Shown here piece by piece: positions 47,186 to 56,469 of a stretch of DNA of 64,000 bases. The notes under the pieces are model-generated. The model was not told the DNA's origin and searched no databases. It was given only the letters and a program-made list of their open reading frames with translations. Position 1 is the stretch's first letter. Each line of letters begins with the position of its first letter. Origin of the DNA: an uncultured Flavobacteriales bacterium. Lineage in GTDB: Bacteria > Bacteroidota > Bacteroidia > Flavobacteriales_D > Parvicellaceae. A program made the translations under genes and the position numbers. The stretch is from NCBI GenBank assembly GCA_943787725.1, contig CALSNM010000007.1, forward strand, positions 1-64,000, given 5' to 3'.

Positions 47186-47586
47186 TGAAAAAAGATATTC
47201 ATGTTCCAAAGGTTGAAGGCATTGGAGTAGCAATTATCAAAGATACAGCGGAGAGTGATGAAATATGGAATGTTTACCTCATAAACTACAAAAAAGAACA
47301 CATCAAAAATGTTTTGATCTCATCGAAAGGATACGGTACAGTAGATCAAAAAAAAGTAAACACATCAACTCTTCGGCATTTCTTTGAATCAATTGAAAGT
47401 CAATCTTATCGATTGATTGAACCTATTTCTGAAAATGTTTTTGGCTTATCTAATGAATATTTTGTGACTTTCTATATTGACAACATTATTTACGATAAGA
47501 AATTCGTATTTGTCCCAGGCACTATTAAGGATGAGCATTTGACCAAAGTTAGAATCATTCAAAAAGAAGGTGTCCTGATAAAGTAA
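47185..47586 (+). CDS. Conserved hypothetical cytoplasmic protein (133 aa)
   Basis: No signal peptide or membrane helix. The sequence resembles an uncharacterised flavobacterial family: an N-terminal PKVEGIGVAIIKD strand, NVYLINYKKEHIKNVLISSKGYG and a C-terminal NEYFVTFYIDNIIYDKKFVF. Databases sometimes attach an unrelated tRNA-synthetase label to such proteins; I see no basis for that here. The start overlaps the upstream stop (TAATG). Confidence 0.65.
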   Translation: MKKDIHVPKVEGIGVAIIKDTAESDEIWNVYLINYKKEHIKNVLISSKGYGTVDQKKVNTSTLRHFFESIESQSYRLIEPISENVFGLSNEYFVTFYIDNIIYDKKFVFVPGTIKDEHLTKVRIIQKEGVLIK

Positions 47587-47654
47587 AATTACAAAGCTTA
47601 GTTGGTCTATTTATCTTGTATTTTCTGTATTTTTACATATTAATTAACCTGTTT

Positions 47655-48251
47655 ATGCGTAAGTTAATTTTATTAATTCTCATATTAAGTGTTCAAATTT
47701 CTTTCGGACAATACACTTCTGAAGAATCAGATGAAAGGATCAATCCACTAAGTAAATTGTCATTTCAAGACAGGCTTTATACCGGAGGAAATATTGCCTT
47801 TAATATTGCAAATATAAGTGGGATACCAATATACTTTTTTGAAACGGCTCCATTTGTTGGATACAAAGTCACCCCGCAATTCTCTTTAGGTGTAGGAGCT
47901 AAATATATATACATAGGCTCTAAACAAGCAAATTTCAAGTATTCTGTTTATGGGGGAAATCTGTTTAGCAGATATAAATTTAACGAAAGTCTATACGCCC
48001 ATGCTGAATTTGAACTCTTGAGAGCATACAATCTTGATCCAAATAGTTCTTCTCAAGGAGACAGAGCAAATGTTCCTATGCTTTTCGCTGGGGCTGGATA
48101 CAATTACAGTATCGGTGGAGCCGTAAATTTGCAAATAATGCTGTTGTACGACTTTATAAACAACATAAACTCTCCTTATCAAGGAAACTTTATGTTTGGA
48201 GCACTGGGTCCTCCCATTATTTATAGAATAGGAATTAGTATTGGTATGTAA
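47655..48251 (+). CDS. Small outer-membrane beta-barrel protein
   Basis: A signal peptide (LILLILILSVQISFGQ) is followed by a mature region of about 180 residues with alternating barrel strands (FETAPFVGYKVTPQFSLGVGAKYIYIG, SLYAHAEFELL, APMLFAGAGYNY-like, GGAVNLQIMLLYDF in short runs), ending in a hydrophobic strand (RIGISIGM). ATG 47655 is chosen over the TTG at 47616 because the signal peptide then begins MRKLIL. The function is unknown; the nearest comparison is the 8-stranded OmpW/OprF-like barrels. Confidence 0.7.
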   Translation: MRKLILLILILSVQISFGQYTSEESDERINPLSKLSFQDRLYTGGNIAFNIANISGIPIYFFETAPFVGYKVTPQFSLGVGAKYIYIGSKQANFKYSVYGGNLFSRYKFNESLYAHAEFELLRAYNLDPNSSSQGDRANVPMLFAGAGYNYSIGGAVNLQIMLLYDFINNINSPYQGNFMFGALGPPIIYRIGISIGM

Positions 48252-48260
48252 TTCATAATT

Positions 48261-50582
48261 ATGAAATATTTTATTCTTATTACAATAGCATTATTTTCTC
48301 TGCATAACAGAGCTCAAACAACAATTTATAATACCTATCAATCTGAAATGGATTTAGCTTATCAGGAATATCCTGATGTTCCAAAAGGTATTCTAGAAGC
48401 AATTTCATCTACGACTACACACTTCAGTAACATTACAGATGCAACCCCAGAAAGTTGTTTTGGATTACCACATGTTTATGGCGTTATGGGACTTACTGAA
48501 GATGGGCAAGGATACTTTAAGAATAATCTCAGCATGGTTTCTAGACTTTCAGGATATCCAAAAAATGCAATAAAATCTAATCCCCAAATAAATATTATGG
48601 CGTATGCTGCAGCATACAAATACTTAATGGACAGTCTACAAATATCCTCCATTCAGAACCAAATAAAGATAATTGAAATTCTTTCAGAAATTCCGCTAGA
48701 TCATAACGTAATAAACGCCTATGCATTAGATTGTCATGCTTATAGCATTTATACTTTTTTAAACAACACAAATAATCAACAAGCATACAACTTTCCAAAT
48801 TACAACATCAATCTAGAGGAAATTTTTGGAGCAAGCAACTTGGAAGTTTTGAGCAGTTCTGAAAACACTTTCCATCGCAATGGAATTAGCAATCCAGATG
48901 GACTTATGTATGAAGTCCCTTTGATTAGGACTGCTGAATATGGACCCGCATTGTGGGTTGCGACGCCAACATGTAACTATAGTTCAAGAAATGGTACAGC
49001 AATATCAGCTGTGACCATCCACACCATACAAGGTACTTATGCAGGTGCAATTTCCTGGGCACAAAACTGTTCGGCAGGAGTTTCATACCATTATGTGGTT
49101 CGATCATCTGATGGACAAGTTACTCAGATGCTTTTAGAATCTGATAAAGGCTGGCATGTTGGAAGTGAAAACCCATATACAATTGGTATTGAACACGATG
49201 GCTATGTGAGTGACCCTTCTTGGTATACAACTGCTTTGTATACAGCTTCTGCAGATTTATGTAGAGACATAACCCAAAGTGGATATGGAATTAACCCTTT
49301 GAGAACTTATTTCGGTGATGCTACAACTGGGATTAATGTTTTGGGTGGTTGCACCAAAATTAAAGGTCACCAACATTATCCAAACAACACACACACAGAT
49401 CCCGGAATCAATTGGGATTGGGAGGAATTTTATAAATTAATAAACAATGCGACAAGTTACGTAACATACACAGGTGGTTCTGGAAACTTATATGACAGTG
49501 GAGGAGCAACAGGTAATTATACGGACGATGAAAGAGAATTATATTTAATCCAGCCCTCAAGTGCAGCTGCTGTTGAAGTTACTTTTAACTCCTTTGACAT
49601 AGAGCAAGACTGGGATTTCTTGTTTATATACGATGGACCCACACCAAGCGCTCCTCTAATTGGGAAATATACAGGAACCATTAGCCCAGGAACAATTACT
49701 TCAACAGGGGGTGATTTGTTATTAGAATTTCGTTCCGATTGCGCTACTTCTTCTCCGGGATGGGAAATAACATACACTTCAATCCCTGAAAACGAACCTC
49801 CTGTGTCTTCATTTTCAATAACCAACACCTCTATATGTCAAGGAGATAGTATTCCTATTACGAATACCTCCACGGATGCAACCTCTTATATATGGACTTC
49901 CAACGGGGGAACGATTTCAAATGATACAGCTGCAAACCCATACATGACTTTCACTAACTCTGGAAATTACACAGTCAACCTAGAAGCTTCAGGAATAGGA
50001 GGTATAAATACAAGTAGTCAAACTATTTCGATTACTATAGATTCTCCTCCAACTGCTGGGACTTATGCCCATTCTGACACTGTATATTTACCAAATGGGG
50101 TTGTCGCATTTACAAATACTTCAATTAATTCTTCGGCATATACATGGTATTTTGGAGATGGAAATACATCTATAGATATAAATCCTTGGAATGAATACAC
50201 TAACCTTGGAGATTATGATATTACTTTAATTGCCTCAAGCTACAATTGTCCAAATGACACCGTGACAATTTCAATTGTTGTAGCTGGTTATGTCTCAATT
50301 GAGAATATTCAATTTCTTGAAAATTTAAACCTATACCCAAACCCAACATCGGGAAAATTTTACCTTAATTTTAATTCCTTAAAAAGTGATGAGGTACAAT
50401 TTTTTCTCTATTCGACATCAGGAAAATTAGTCCATACATTTAATAAAAAAGAGGTTAAAATAGGTGATAACAATATGCAATTCGACCTCAATTTAATTGA
50501 TATAGCGAAAGGTTATTATTTCTTAAAAATAGAAGGACAAAATAATAACGCAACACTTCCTATAATATACAATAAACATTAA
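48261..50582 (+). CDS. T9SS-exported N-acetylmuramoyl-L-alanine amidase with lytic-transglycosylase-like, CUB and PKD domains
   Basis: Domain order: signal peptide; an SLT-like helical domain (~residues 25-130: DVPKGILEAISSTT, YGVMGLTEDG, INIMAYAAAYKYL); Amidase_2/PGRP domain (~230-400: SAVTIHTIQGTYAGAISWAQ, SYHYVV, IGIEHDGY, KGHQHYP with zinc-type His); a CUB-like domain (DSGGATGNYTDDER, DWDFLFIYDGP); two PKD-like domains (SYIWTSNGG, AYTWYFGDGN); and a type A T9SS sorting domain (LYPNPTSGKFYLN, AKGYYFLKIEG). 773 residues. The SLT-like part lacks the usual ES catalytic motif, so it may only bind glycan strands. Acts on peptidoglycan outside the cell (inference). Confidence 0.85.
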   Translation: MKYFILITIALFSLHNRAQTTIYNTYQSEMDLAYQEYPDVPKGILEAISSTTTHFSNITDATPESCFGLPHVYGVMGLTEDGQGYFKNNLSMVSRLSGYPKNAIKSNPQINIMAYAAAYKYLMDSLQISSIQNQIKIIEILSEIPLDHNVINAYALDCHAYSIYTFLNNTNNQQAYNFPNYNINLEEIFGASNLEVLSSSENTFHRNGISNPDGLMYEVPLIRTAEYGPALWVATPTCNYSSRNGTAISAVTIHTIQGTYAGAISWAQNCSAGVSYHYVVRSSDGQVTQMLLESDKGWHVGSENPYTIGIEHDGYVSDPSWYTTALYTASADLCRDITQSGYGINPLRTYFGDATTGINVLGGCTKIKGHQHYPNNTHTDPGINWDWEEFYKLINNATSYVTYTGGSGNLYDSGGATGNYTDDERELYLIQPSSAAAVEVTFNSFDIEQDWDFLFIYDGPTPSAPLIGKYTGTISPGTITSTGGDLLLEFRSDCATSSPGWEITYTSIPENEPPVSSFSITNTSICQGDSIPITNTSTDATSYIWTSNGGTISNDTAANPYMTFTNSGNYTVNLEASGIGGINTSSQTISITIDSPPTAGTYAHSDTVYLPNGVVAFTNTSINSSAYTWYFGDGNTSIDINPWNEYTNLGDYDITLIASSYNCPNDTVTISIVVAGYVSIENIQFLENLNLYPNPTSGKFYLNFNSLKSDEVQFFLYSTSGKLVHTFNKKEVKIGDNNMQFDLNLIDIAKGYYFLKIEGQNNNATLPIIYNKH

Positions 50583-50595
50583 CAAATTTTATTTA

Positions 50596-50603
50596 TAAAT
50601 TCG
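50596..50603 (+). promoter_or_regulatory. Probable -7 box TAAATTCG of the MscS gene
   Basis: TATAAATTCGCACTC here is the same 15 bases as at the metK promoter; 22 bp before the ATG at 50625. Confidence 0.45.
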
Positions 50604-50624
50604 CACTCTAAATTTTATAGAAAA

Positions 50625-51704
50625 ATGGATTTTTTAGATTATACATATTACCATAACACTGTTTTAGAATGGTCAATCGCCTTAGGTATTATTCTTGGTG
50701 GAGTTATCGTTGCAAAAATTCTTTATTGGTTTACAAGTACTATTATGAAAACCATAACGTCTAAAACCAAAACAAAATTAGATGACTTGTTAATTGACAA
50801 ACTAGAAAAACCCGTAATACTTATCATTATAATTGCAGCTTATTATTGGGGTGTTTCTTATTTAAACTTCCCAAAAGATGCTAATGGATTGAGCATTGGT
50901 CTTGAAAATTTGCTTTTTAAACTTGCAACTTTTGCTCTTGTAATTGACATTACCTGGATGATTTCTAGAATATTGGATGCAATTGTTGAAGAATATGTAG
51001 TGCCAATAGCTGAAAAATCGGAAAGCGACTTTGATGACCAAGTGCTTCCAATAATGCGAAAAGGTATTAGAGCAGTTATCTGGATAATGGGAATCATTAT
51101 TGGGATGGATAATCTTGGCATTGACATTACAGCAATGATTGCGGGACTTGGAATTGGAGGTTTAGCATTAGCTCTAGCCGCTCAGGACATGGTAAAAAAC
51201 ATCTTTGGTGGCATCATGATTTTTTTAGATAAACCATTTAAAATTGGAGAAAGAATTCAAATTGATGGTTTTGATGGAACTGTGGAGGAAGTTGGTTTAA
51301 GAAGCACTCGAGTTCGTACGTTAGAAGGAAGGTTATTAATAGTTAATAACAGTACTTTCTCTGACAATACTGTTGTAAACGTTAGTGCTGAGCACACCAG
51401 AAAAGTAGTACTGAATCTGGGCATGACATATGACACAACTCCCGAACAGATGCAGCGATCTATGGATATTTTAAAAGAAATTGTAATTGCTCATCCTGCA
51501 ATAGAAACTGAAGATGCTTCGATAGGTTTCAATGCATATGGAGATTTTGCTTTAGGGATACTTTTTGTCTATCGTATAAAAAAAGCTGGAGATATATTAC
51601 AAACACAAACAGAAATCAATCTTGAAATATTAAACCGTTTTAATGCCGAAGGTCTCGAATTCGCATTCCCTACACAGACTATTTTCAAAAAGGAAATGGC
51701 ATAA
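50625..51704 (+). CDS. MscS family mechanosensitive ion channel
   Basis: Inner-membrane tension-gated channel. Several hydrophobic helices occur (WSIALGIILGGVIVAKILYWF, PVILIIIIAAYYWGVSYL), with the pore helix ITAMIAGLGIGGLALALAAQDMVKN giving the Gly/Ala packing of MscS TM3, followed by the beta domain (FGGIMIFLDKPFKIGERIQID, VEEVGLRSTRVRTLEGRLL). 359 residues. It is 6 bp before the FkbM gene. Confidence 0.93.
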   Translation: MDFLDYTYYHNTVLEWSIALGIILGGVIVAKILYWFTSTIMKTITSKTKTKLDDLLIDKLEKPVILIIIIAAYYWGVSYLNFPKDANGLSIGLENLLFKLATFALVIDITWMISRILDAIVEEYVVPIAEKSESDFDDQVLPIMRKGIRAVIWIMGIIIGMDNLGIDITAMIAGLGIGGLALALAAQDMVKNIFGGIMIFLDKPFKIGERIQIDGFDGTVEEVGLRSTRVRTLEGRLLIVNNSTFSDNTVVNVSAEHTRKVVLNLGMTYDTTPEQMQRSMDILKEIVIAHPAIETEDASIGFNAYGDFALGILFVYRIKKAGDILQTQTEINLEILNRFNAEGLEFAFPTQTIFKKEMA

Positions 51705-51709
51705 ACGCA

Positions 51710-52528
51710 ATGAAAGAAGCTTATAAGAAATTTTATAAAAAATTCAGGTTTAATCTGAGTGCAAATAACAATCCGGTTTTTATAGGTTTTTATAAGTATT
51801 TCTATTCTCCAGCTAAAGGATCTGTTTCTGCTTTTTTAGATGAATTCTCAAAACTCCATGATACAGTTAACGTTATACAAATTGGAGCAAATGATGGCAT
51901 TACGCATGATCCAATACATAAGTTTATCAAGAGAGATAGGTGGAACGGTGTTTTATTAGAACCTCAAAAACATGTATTTCCTGCACTAGAGAAATTGTAC
52001 GCAAAAAACAACGGTATAAAAACCTTAAATGCTGCATTAGGAGATTCAGACGGAAAAACATACCTATATAAAATTGGTTTTAGCAATTCTCGATGGGCCA
52101 CCGGGCTTGCAACTTTCAATAAGGAAGTTTTAGAAGAAGCATTTGAAAATGGTTATGTAGAAAAATGGGCTGGAGTAGATAACGTATCAATACCTATCAA
52201 TAAAGAAGAACAAATTGTTGCTGAAGAAATCCAGGTTACAAGCACAGACACCTTGCTGCAATCGAATAATCTTAACCAAGTAGATTTCTTACAAATAGAT
52301 ACCGAAGGATTTGACTTTGAAGTCATTAAATTATTTTTGGGAAACACTTTGGAAATAAAACCAACCGGAATCATATACGAGCACTTTCATTTATCTAATG
52401 AAGACATTACAAAATGTGAATCATTCTTGTATAAAAATGGATACATAACAAAACAATACGGGGGAAATACCGCTGCTTTGTTAAAATCAGACAAACCATA
52501 TTTTTCTGCATTGGAAAAGTATTTTTAA
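51710..52528 (+). CDS. FkbM family methyltransferase
   Basis: SAM-dependent methyltransferase. NVIQIGANDGITHDPIHKF is the SAM-binding motif I (GxNDG type), LLEPQKHVFPALEKLYAKN and LQIDTEGFDFEVIKLF (the FkbM D-x-E-G motif) follow. 272 residues, no signal peptide. Members of this family O-methylate sugars or polyketides; the substrate is unknown. It follows the MscS gene by 6 bp. Confidence 0.88.
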   Translation: MKEAYKKFYKKFRFNLSANNNPVFIGFYKYFYSPAKGSVSAFLDEFSKLHDTVNVIQIGANDGITHDPIHKFIKRDRWNGVLLEPQKHVFPALEKLYAKNNGIKTLNAALGDSDGKTYLYKIGFSNSRWATGLATFNKEVLEEAFENGYVEKWAGVDNVSIPINKEEQIVAEEIQVTSTDTLLQSNNLNQVDFLQIDTEGFDFEVIKLFLGNTLEIKPTGIIYEHFHLSNEDITKCESFLYKNGYITKQYGGNTAALLKSDKPYFSALEKYF

Positions 52529-52618
52529 TACCTTTTTTTTATTGAAAACGCAGCATTAATCTCATGAGCACCTTGTGAAATTAGATTGGAACAAGTTAAA
52601 ATTTACTAACTTAAACTA

Positions 52619-52910
52619 ATGAAAGCAATCGATCTATTGATTAAAGATTAGAGATTGAAGGAGTAGAATACATATTTGGAGTTCCTGGAGAAGAGAATTT
52701 AGACTTCTTAAATTCCATAAAAGACGCGAAAATAAAATTAATCCTTACAAGACATGAGCAAGGAGCTGGTTTCATCGCTGCAACCTAGGGAAGACATACC
52801 GGAAAACTTAGAGTTTGTCTAGTGACTTTAGGTCCAGAGTAACCAATTTCACTACTTAGCTTTAGACTACTCTCAGAATCATTCTATGTTAAAAGTTTTA
52901 ATGAAAGAGA
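52619..52910 (+). pseudogene. Degraded remnant of a TPP-dependent acetolactate synthase-like enzyme
   Basis: The N-terminus of the acetolactate-synthase/TPP enzyme family is recognisable: MKAIDLLIK, then after an indel EIEGVEYIFGVPGEENLDFL, ILTRHEQGAGFIAAT, an in-frame TAG, GRHTGKLRVCLVTLGPE, an in-frame TAA, then unrelated sequence. About 80 of ~550 residues remain, ending just before the aldehyde dehydrogenase gene. Two stop codons plus a missing C-terminal 80% mean genuine decay, not just an indel. TPP enzyme genes are often found next to aldehyde dehydrogenase and glutamate-synthase-like genes like those that follow. Confidence 0.75.
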
Positions 52911-52947
52911 AAACTTGTATCTTATTACCCCATTAAGAGTAAATTTT

Positions 52948-54333
52948 ATGTTAAAAGTAGTATCACCTTTCGACCAAAGTTTAATAAAAGAAATTCCCCT
53001 TGCAGGAAAAGCTGAAGTCGAACATGCACTTGCAACTGCTCATAGACTATTTCAAAATCAGTCCAAATGGATACCTGCTCATGAGCGAATTGCCATTTTG
53101 GAGCGCACTGTAGAAATAATGAAAATGCGAATTGAAGAGTTAACCATTATAGCAGCAAAAGAAGGGGGGAAACCTTTTAATGATTCTAAAGTTGAAGTTT
53201 TGCGAGCTATTAATGGTGTTAAAATAGCAGCAGAGCACATTGGGCAATTAAAAGGTAAACAAATCCCTATGGGCTTAACAAAAGCATCTGAAGGGAGAAT
53301 CGCGTTTACTTCTCGAGAACCAATTGGGGTTGTATCTTCGATAAGTGCTTTTAATCACCCGTTAAATTTAATAATTCACCAATCGGTTACAGCTATAGCT
53401 GCTGGTTGTCCAGTAATTATTAAACCCGCATTAGCAACACCTTTATCCTGTTTAGCATTTGTGGAAATACTATCCGAAGCTGGATTACCAAAAGGTTGGT
53501 GTCAATCCATAGTATGCGAAAATGAAGCGGCAGAAAAATTGGTAACAGATTCTAGAGTAAATTATTTTTCATTTATTGGCTCTGCAAAAGTGGGATGGTT
53601 TTTACGGTCTAAATTATCTCCGGGAACAAGATGCGCATTAGAACATGGTGGCGCTGCTCCAGTAATAGTTGAGGAAGACGCAAACATTTCAGAAATGCTA
53701 CCGGCATTGGCAAAAGGAGGTTTTTACCATGCAGGTCAAGTTTGTGTCTCAGTTCAAAGAGTATTTGTTCACAAATCTATTTTTAATAAAGTAGCTGAAG
53801 GATTAAGTGAATTAGCATCTCAATTAATTGTTGGCGACCAAATGGATCCAGCGACTGAAGTTGGCCCTCTTATATTACCAAGAGAAGTTGACAGAGTGGA
53901 ACAATGGGTGAATGAAGCCGTAGCTGCTGGAGCAATGATATTATGCGGAGGAAAGAGAATATCTGAAACTTGTTATCAGCCAACAGTATTAGTAAATCCG
54001 CCGATGGACGTAAAAGTTTCTACTTCAGAAATTTTTGGACCTGTAGTCTGTATGTATTCTTATACCGAACGGGACAAAGCAATTGAAATAGCGAATAGTT
54101 TGGACGCACATTTTCAAGCTGCGGTGTTTACTGAAAATCTAGATATTGCATTAGACTGTATCAAAAAATTAAACGCTACTGCTGTAATGGTGAATGATCA
54201 TACTGCTTTTAGAGTGGATTGGATGCCATTCGGAGGTAGAGACGCATCAGGAATAGGAATGGTAGGAATTCAATATTCTATGCAGGAAATGACAAGAGAA
54301 AAATTAATGGTAATCAAAAGTAAAGTGTTGTAA
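52948..54333 (+). CDS. Aldehyde dehydrogenase family protein
   Basis: NAD(P)-dependent oxidation of an aldehyde. Conserved blocks are SISAFNHPLNLIIHQ (the Asn region), KPALATPLSC, FIGSAKVGWFLR, LEHGGAAPVIVEEDA (catalytic Glu) and GGFYHAGQVCVSVQRVFV (catalytic Cys). The subtype is not clear. Start chosen at ATG 52948 (MLKVVSPFDQSLI), since the upstream TTG (52915) adds residues from the remnant region. It is followed 17 bp later by the glutamate-synthase-like gene. Confidence 0.9.
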   Translation: MLKVVSPFDQSLIKEIPLAGKAEVEHALATAHRLFQNQSKWIPAHERIAILERTVEIMKMRIEELTIIAAKEGGKPFNDSKVEVLRAINGVKIAAEHIGQLKGKQIPMGLTKASEGRIAFTSREPIGVVSSISAFNHPLNLIIHQSVTAIAAGCPVIIKPALATPLSCLAFVEILSEAGLPKGWCQSIVCENEAAEKLVTDSRVNYFSFIGSAKVGWFLRSKLSPGTRCALEHGGAAPVIVEEDANISEMLPALAKGGFYHAGQVCVSVQRVFVHKSIFNKVAEGLSELASQLIVGDQMDPATEVGPLILPREVDRVEQWVNEAVAAGAMILCGGKRISETCYQPTVLVNPPMDVKVSTSEIFGPVVCMYSYTERDKAIEIANSLDAHFQAAVFTENLDIALDCIKKLNATAVMVNDHTAFRVDWMPFGGRDASGIGMVGIQYSMQEMTREKLMVIKSKVL

Positions 54334-54350
54334 TTTAACAAGTTGAAGTT

Positions 54351-55880
54351 ATGAATGTAAGAAGAATATTTATCACAATATCAATTATAATATTGAGTGC
54401 TATAGGGGCATCAGCATATTTTTGGTTACCTGCTCTTTGGAGTTTAGTTATAATCGGACCCTTAATCATTATGGGACTAACCGACATGTTACAAAACAAA
54501 CACACCATCAAAAAAAACTTCCCCTTAATCGGAAGGTTAAGGTATGTTTTAGAAGCGATTCGCCCAGAGATAATGCAGTATTTCGTTGAAACAGATACAG
54601 AAGGACGACCAATTAACAGGCAGTACAGAAGCCTTATTTATCAACGATCAAAAAAAACAACTGACACCGTTCCATTTGGAACGCAAATGAACGTCTATAG
54701 CGCTGGTTATGAATGGTTGGATCATTCTATGTATGCAAAAGGTGAGAAAGAAATAAACGACAAACCGAGGATAACTGTTGGAGGTCCAGATTGCAGACAA
54801 CCTTATTTTGCAAGTTTACTAAACATTTCAGCAATGAGTTTTGGGTCATTGAGTAAGAATGCTATTATGGCCCTAAATAAAGGAGCAAAAAAAGGAAGAT
54901 TTGCTCATAATACAGGTGAAGGATCTATTAGTCCATATCATTTAAAGTTCGGAGGAGATTTAATTTGGCAAATTGGAACAGGGTATTTTGGCTGTAGAAA
55001 CGAAGAGGGAGAATTTGATGCGGAAAAATTTGCTGAAAAAGCAACTCTAAAGAATGTAAAAATGGTTGAAATAAAACTCTCTCAAGGTGCTAAACCAGGC
55101 CATGGAGGAATTTTACCAGCAAGTAAAAACACTGAAGAAATTGCTTTAATTAGGGGTGTTAAGCCACATACTAGCGTTCATTCACCACCGAGTCACTCGG
55201 TATTTTCCAACGCTACTGGACTAATGCATTTCATTCAACTATTAAGAGAAAAATCCGAGGGAAAACCAATCGGATTCAAATTATGTGTTGGTAAAAAACA
55301 GGAATTTATTGACTTATGCGAGGCCATGATTTCATCTGGTATAAAGCCTGACTTTATTTCTGTAGATGGGGGTGAAGGAGGAACTGGAGCTGCACCTATC
55401 GAATTCTCGAATTCCTTGGGGATGCCTTTGCGAGACGCCGTGGCTTTTGTTTACGACACTTTGATTGGATATGACTTAAAAAAAGACATCAAAATTATTG
55501 CCTCAGGCAAAGTTTTCAGTGGATTTCATATTGCAAGAATACTTGCTTTAGGCGCAGACATGGTAAGTAGTGCGAGAGCGATGATGATGGCTGTTGGCTG
55601 CATTCAAGCTTTAAAGTGCAATGATAATCATTGTCCAGTAGGAGTAGCGACGCAAAATGCCGCACTCATGAAAGGTCTAGATGTTGACAACAAAGCGAAA
55701 AGGGTTACGAATTTTCACGATGAAACACTTCGAAGCTGTAGTGAATTAGCCGGTGCCGCAGGAATCACCAATTTAGTTGATTTAGAGCGAAAACATATAA
55801 ATCGAAGAGTTAGTATGAATGCTGTTTTAAAGTATGATGAGATTTTTCCATATATTGAAAAAGGAAGTTTATTAAAATAG
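54351..55880 (+). CDS. FMN-binding glutamate synthase family protein
   Basis: TIM-barrel FMN/Fe-S protein homologous to the synthase domain of GltB. Family blocks are NISAMSFGSLSKNAIMALN, FAHNTGEGSISPYHLKFGG, EIKLSQGAKPGHGGILPASK, DFISVDGGEGGTGAAP and the 3Fe-4S-type cluster CIQALKCNDNHCPVGVATQ. It has two N-terminal hydrophobic helices (ISIIILSAIGASAYFWL, WSLVIIGPLIIMGL), so it is membrane-anchored. Full glutamate synthase activity would need an amidotransferase, which is not encoded here. 509 residues. Confidence 0.9.
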   Translation: MNVRRIFITISIIILSAIGASAYFWLPALWSLVIIGPLIIMGLTDMLQNKHTIKKNFPLIGRLRYVLEAIRPEIMQYFVETDTEGRPINRQYRSLIYQRSKKTTDTVPFGTQMNVYSAGYEWLDHSMYAKGEKEINDKPRITVGGPDCRQPYFASLLNISAMSFGSLSKNAIMALNKGAKKGRFAHNTGEGSISPYHLKFGGDLIWQIGTGYFGCRNEEGEFDAEKFAEKATLKNVKMVEIKLSQGAKPGHGGILPASKNTEEIALIRGVKPHTSVHSPPSHSVFSNATGLMHFIQLLREKSEGKPIGFKLCVGKKQEFIDLCEAMISSGIKPDFISVDGGEGGTGAAPIEFSNSLGMPLRDAVAFVYDTLIGYDLKKDIKIIASGKVFSGFHIARILALGADMVSSARAMMMAVGCIQALKCNDNHCPVGVATQNAALMKGLDVDNKAKRVTNFHDETLRSCSELAGAAGITNLVDLERKHINRRVSMNAVLKYDEIFPYIEKGSLLK

Positions 55881-55950
55881 TCTTACGCTAAAATAGATTG
55901 TAAAAGTCACAGAGCTAATCGCTATATAAAAATTGGTAAATTCGTCAAGA

Positions 55951-56433
55951 ATGATTCGAAAAGTAAACTTAGAAGACGCGTCTCAAATAATGAATATTTA
56001 CAACTATTACGTAGATCATTCAATCGTAACATTTGATACAGAGCATGCGCCATTGGATGAAATTCAGGATAAGGTTCAAGCAACCATGAATCTGTATCCT
56101 TGGATTGTATATGAACTAGGTGGAGAAATACTGGGGTACGCTTATGGCAGTGAGTGGAAAGCGAAGGATGGATATAAACATTCTGTAGAAACAACAGTAT
56201 ATTTGAAAAACGGTTCTATAAAAAAAGGATTGGGAACACTACTCTATCAAGAATTAATCAATCAGCTTAGAGAATTAAATTTCCATGCACTAATGGGGTG
56301 CATTACTTTGCCAAACGATGCTAGTATTAGACTACACGAAAAATTTGGATTTGAAAAAGTAGGTCATTTTAAAGAAGTCGGTTACAAGTTTGATAATTGG
56401 ATTGATGTAGGATACTGGGAATTAAGAATATAA
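55951..56433 (+). CDS. GNAT family N-acetyltransferase
   Basis: Phosphinothricin-acetyltransferase-like member: MIRKVNLEDASQIMNIYNYY, VDHSIVTFDTEHAPL, GYAYGSEWKAKDGYKHSVETTVYL and the acetyl-CoA-binding KKGLGTLLYQELINQL. The ATG at 55951 (MIRKVNLED) is preferred over 55933. 161 residues from that start. Substrate unknown. Confidence 0.87.
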   Translation: MIRKVNLEDASQIMNIYNYYVDHSIVTFDTEHAPLDEIQDKVQATMNLYPWIVYELGGEILGYAYGSEWKAKDGYKHSVETTVYLKNGSIKKGLGTLLYQELINQLRELNFHALMGCITLPNDASIRLHEKFGFEKVGHFKEVGYKFDNWIDVGYWELRI

Positions 56434-56469
56434 TATTAAAGTTGCACATAAATCACACACTTTCAAACT

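Noticed and set aside
47655-48251. 2-oxoglutarate decarboxylase label for the small barrel protein
   Set aside because: The sequence is a signal peptide plus beta-strands and has no cofactor or catalytic motif of that enzyme.
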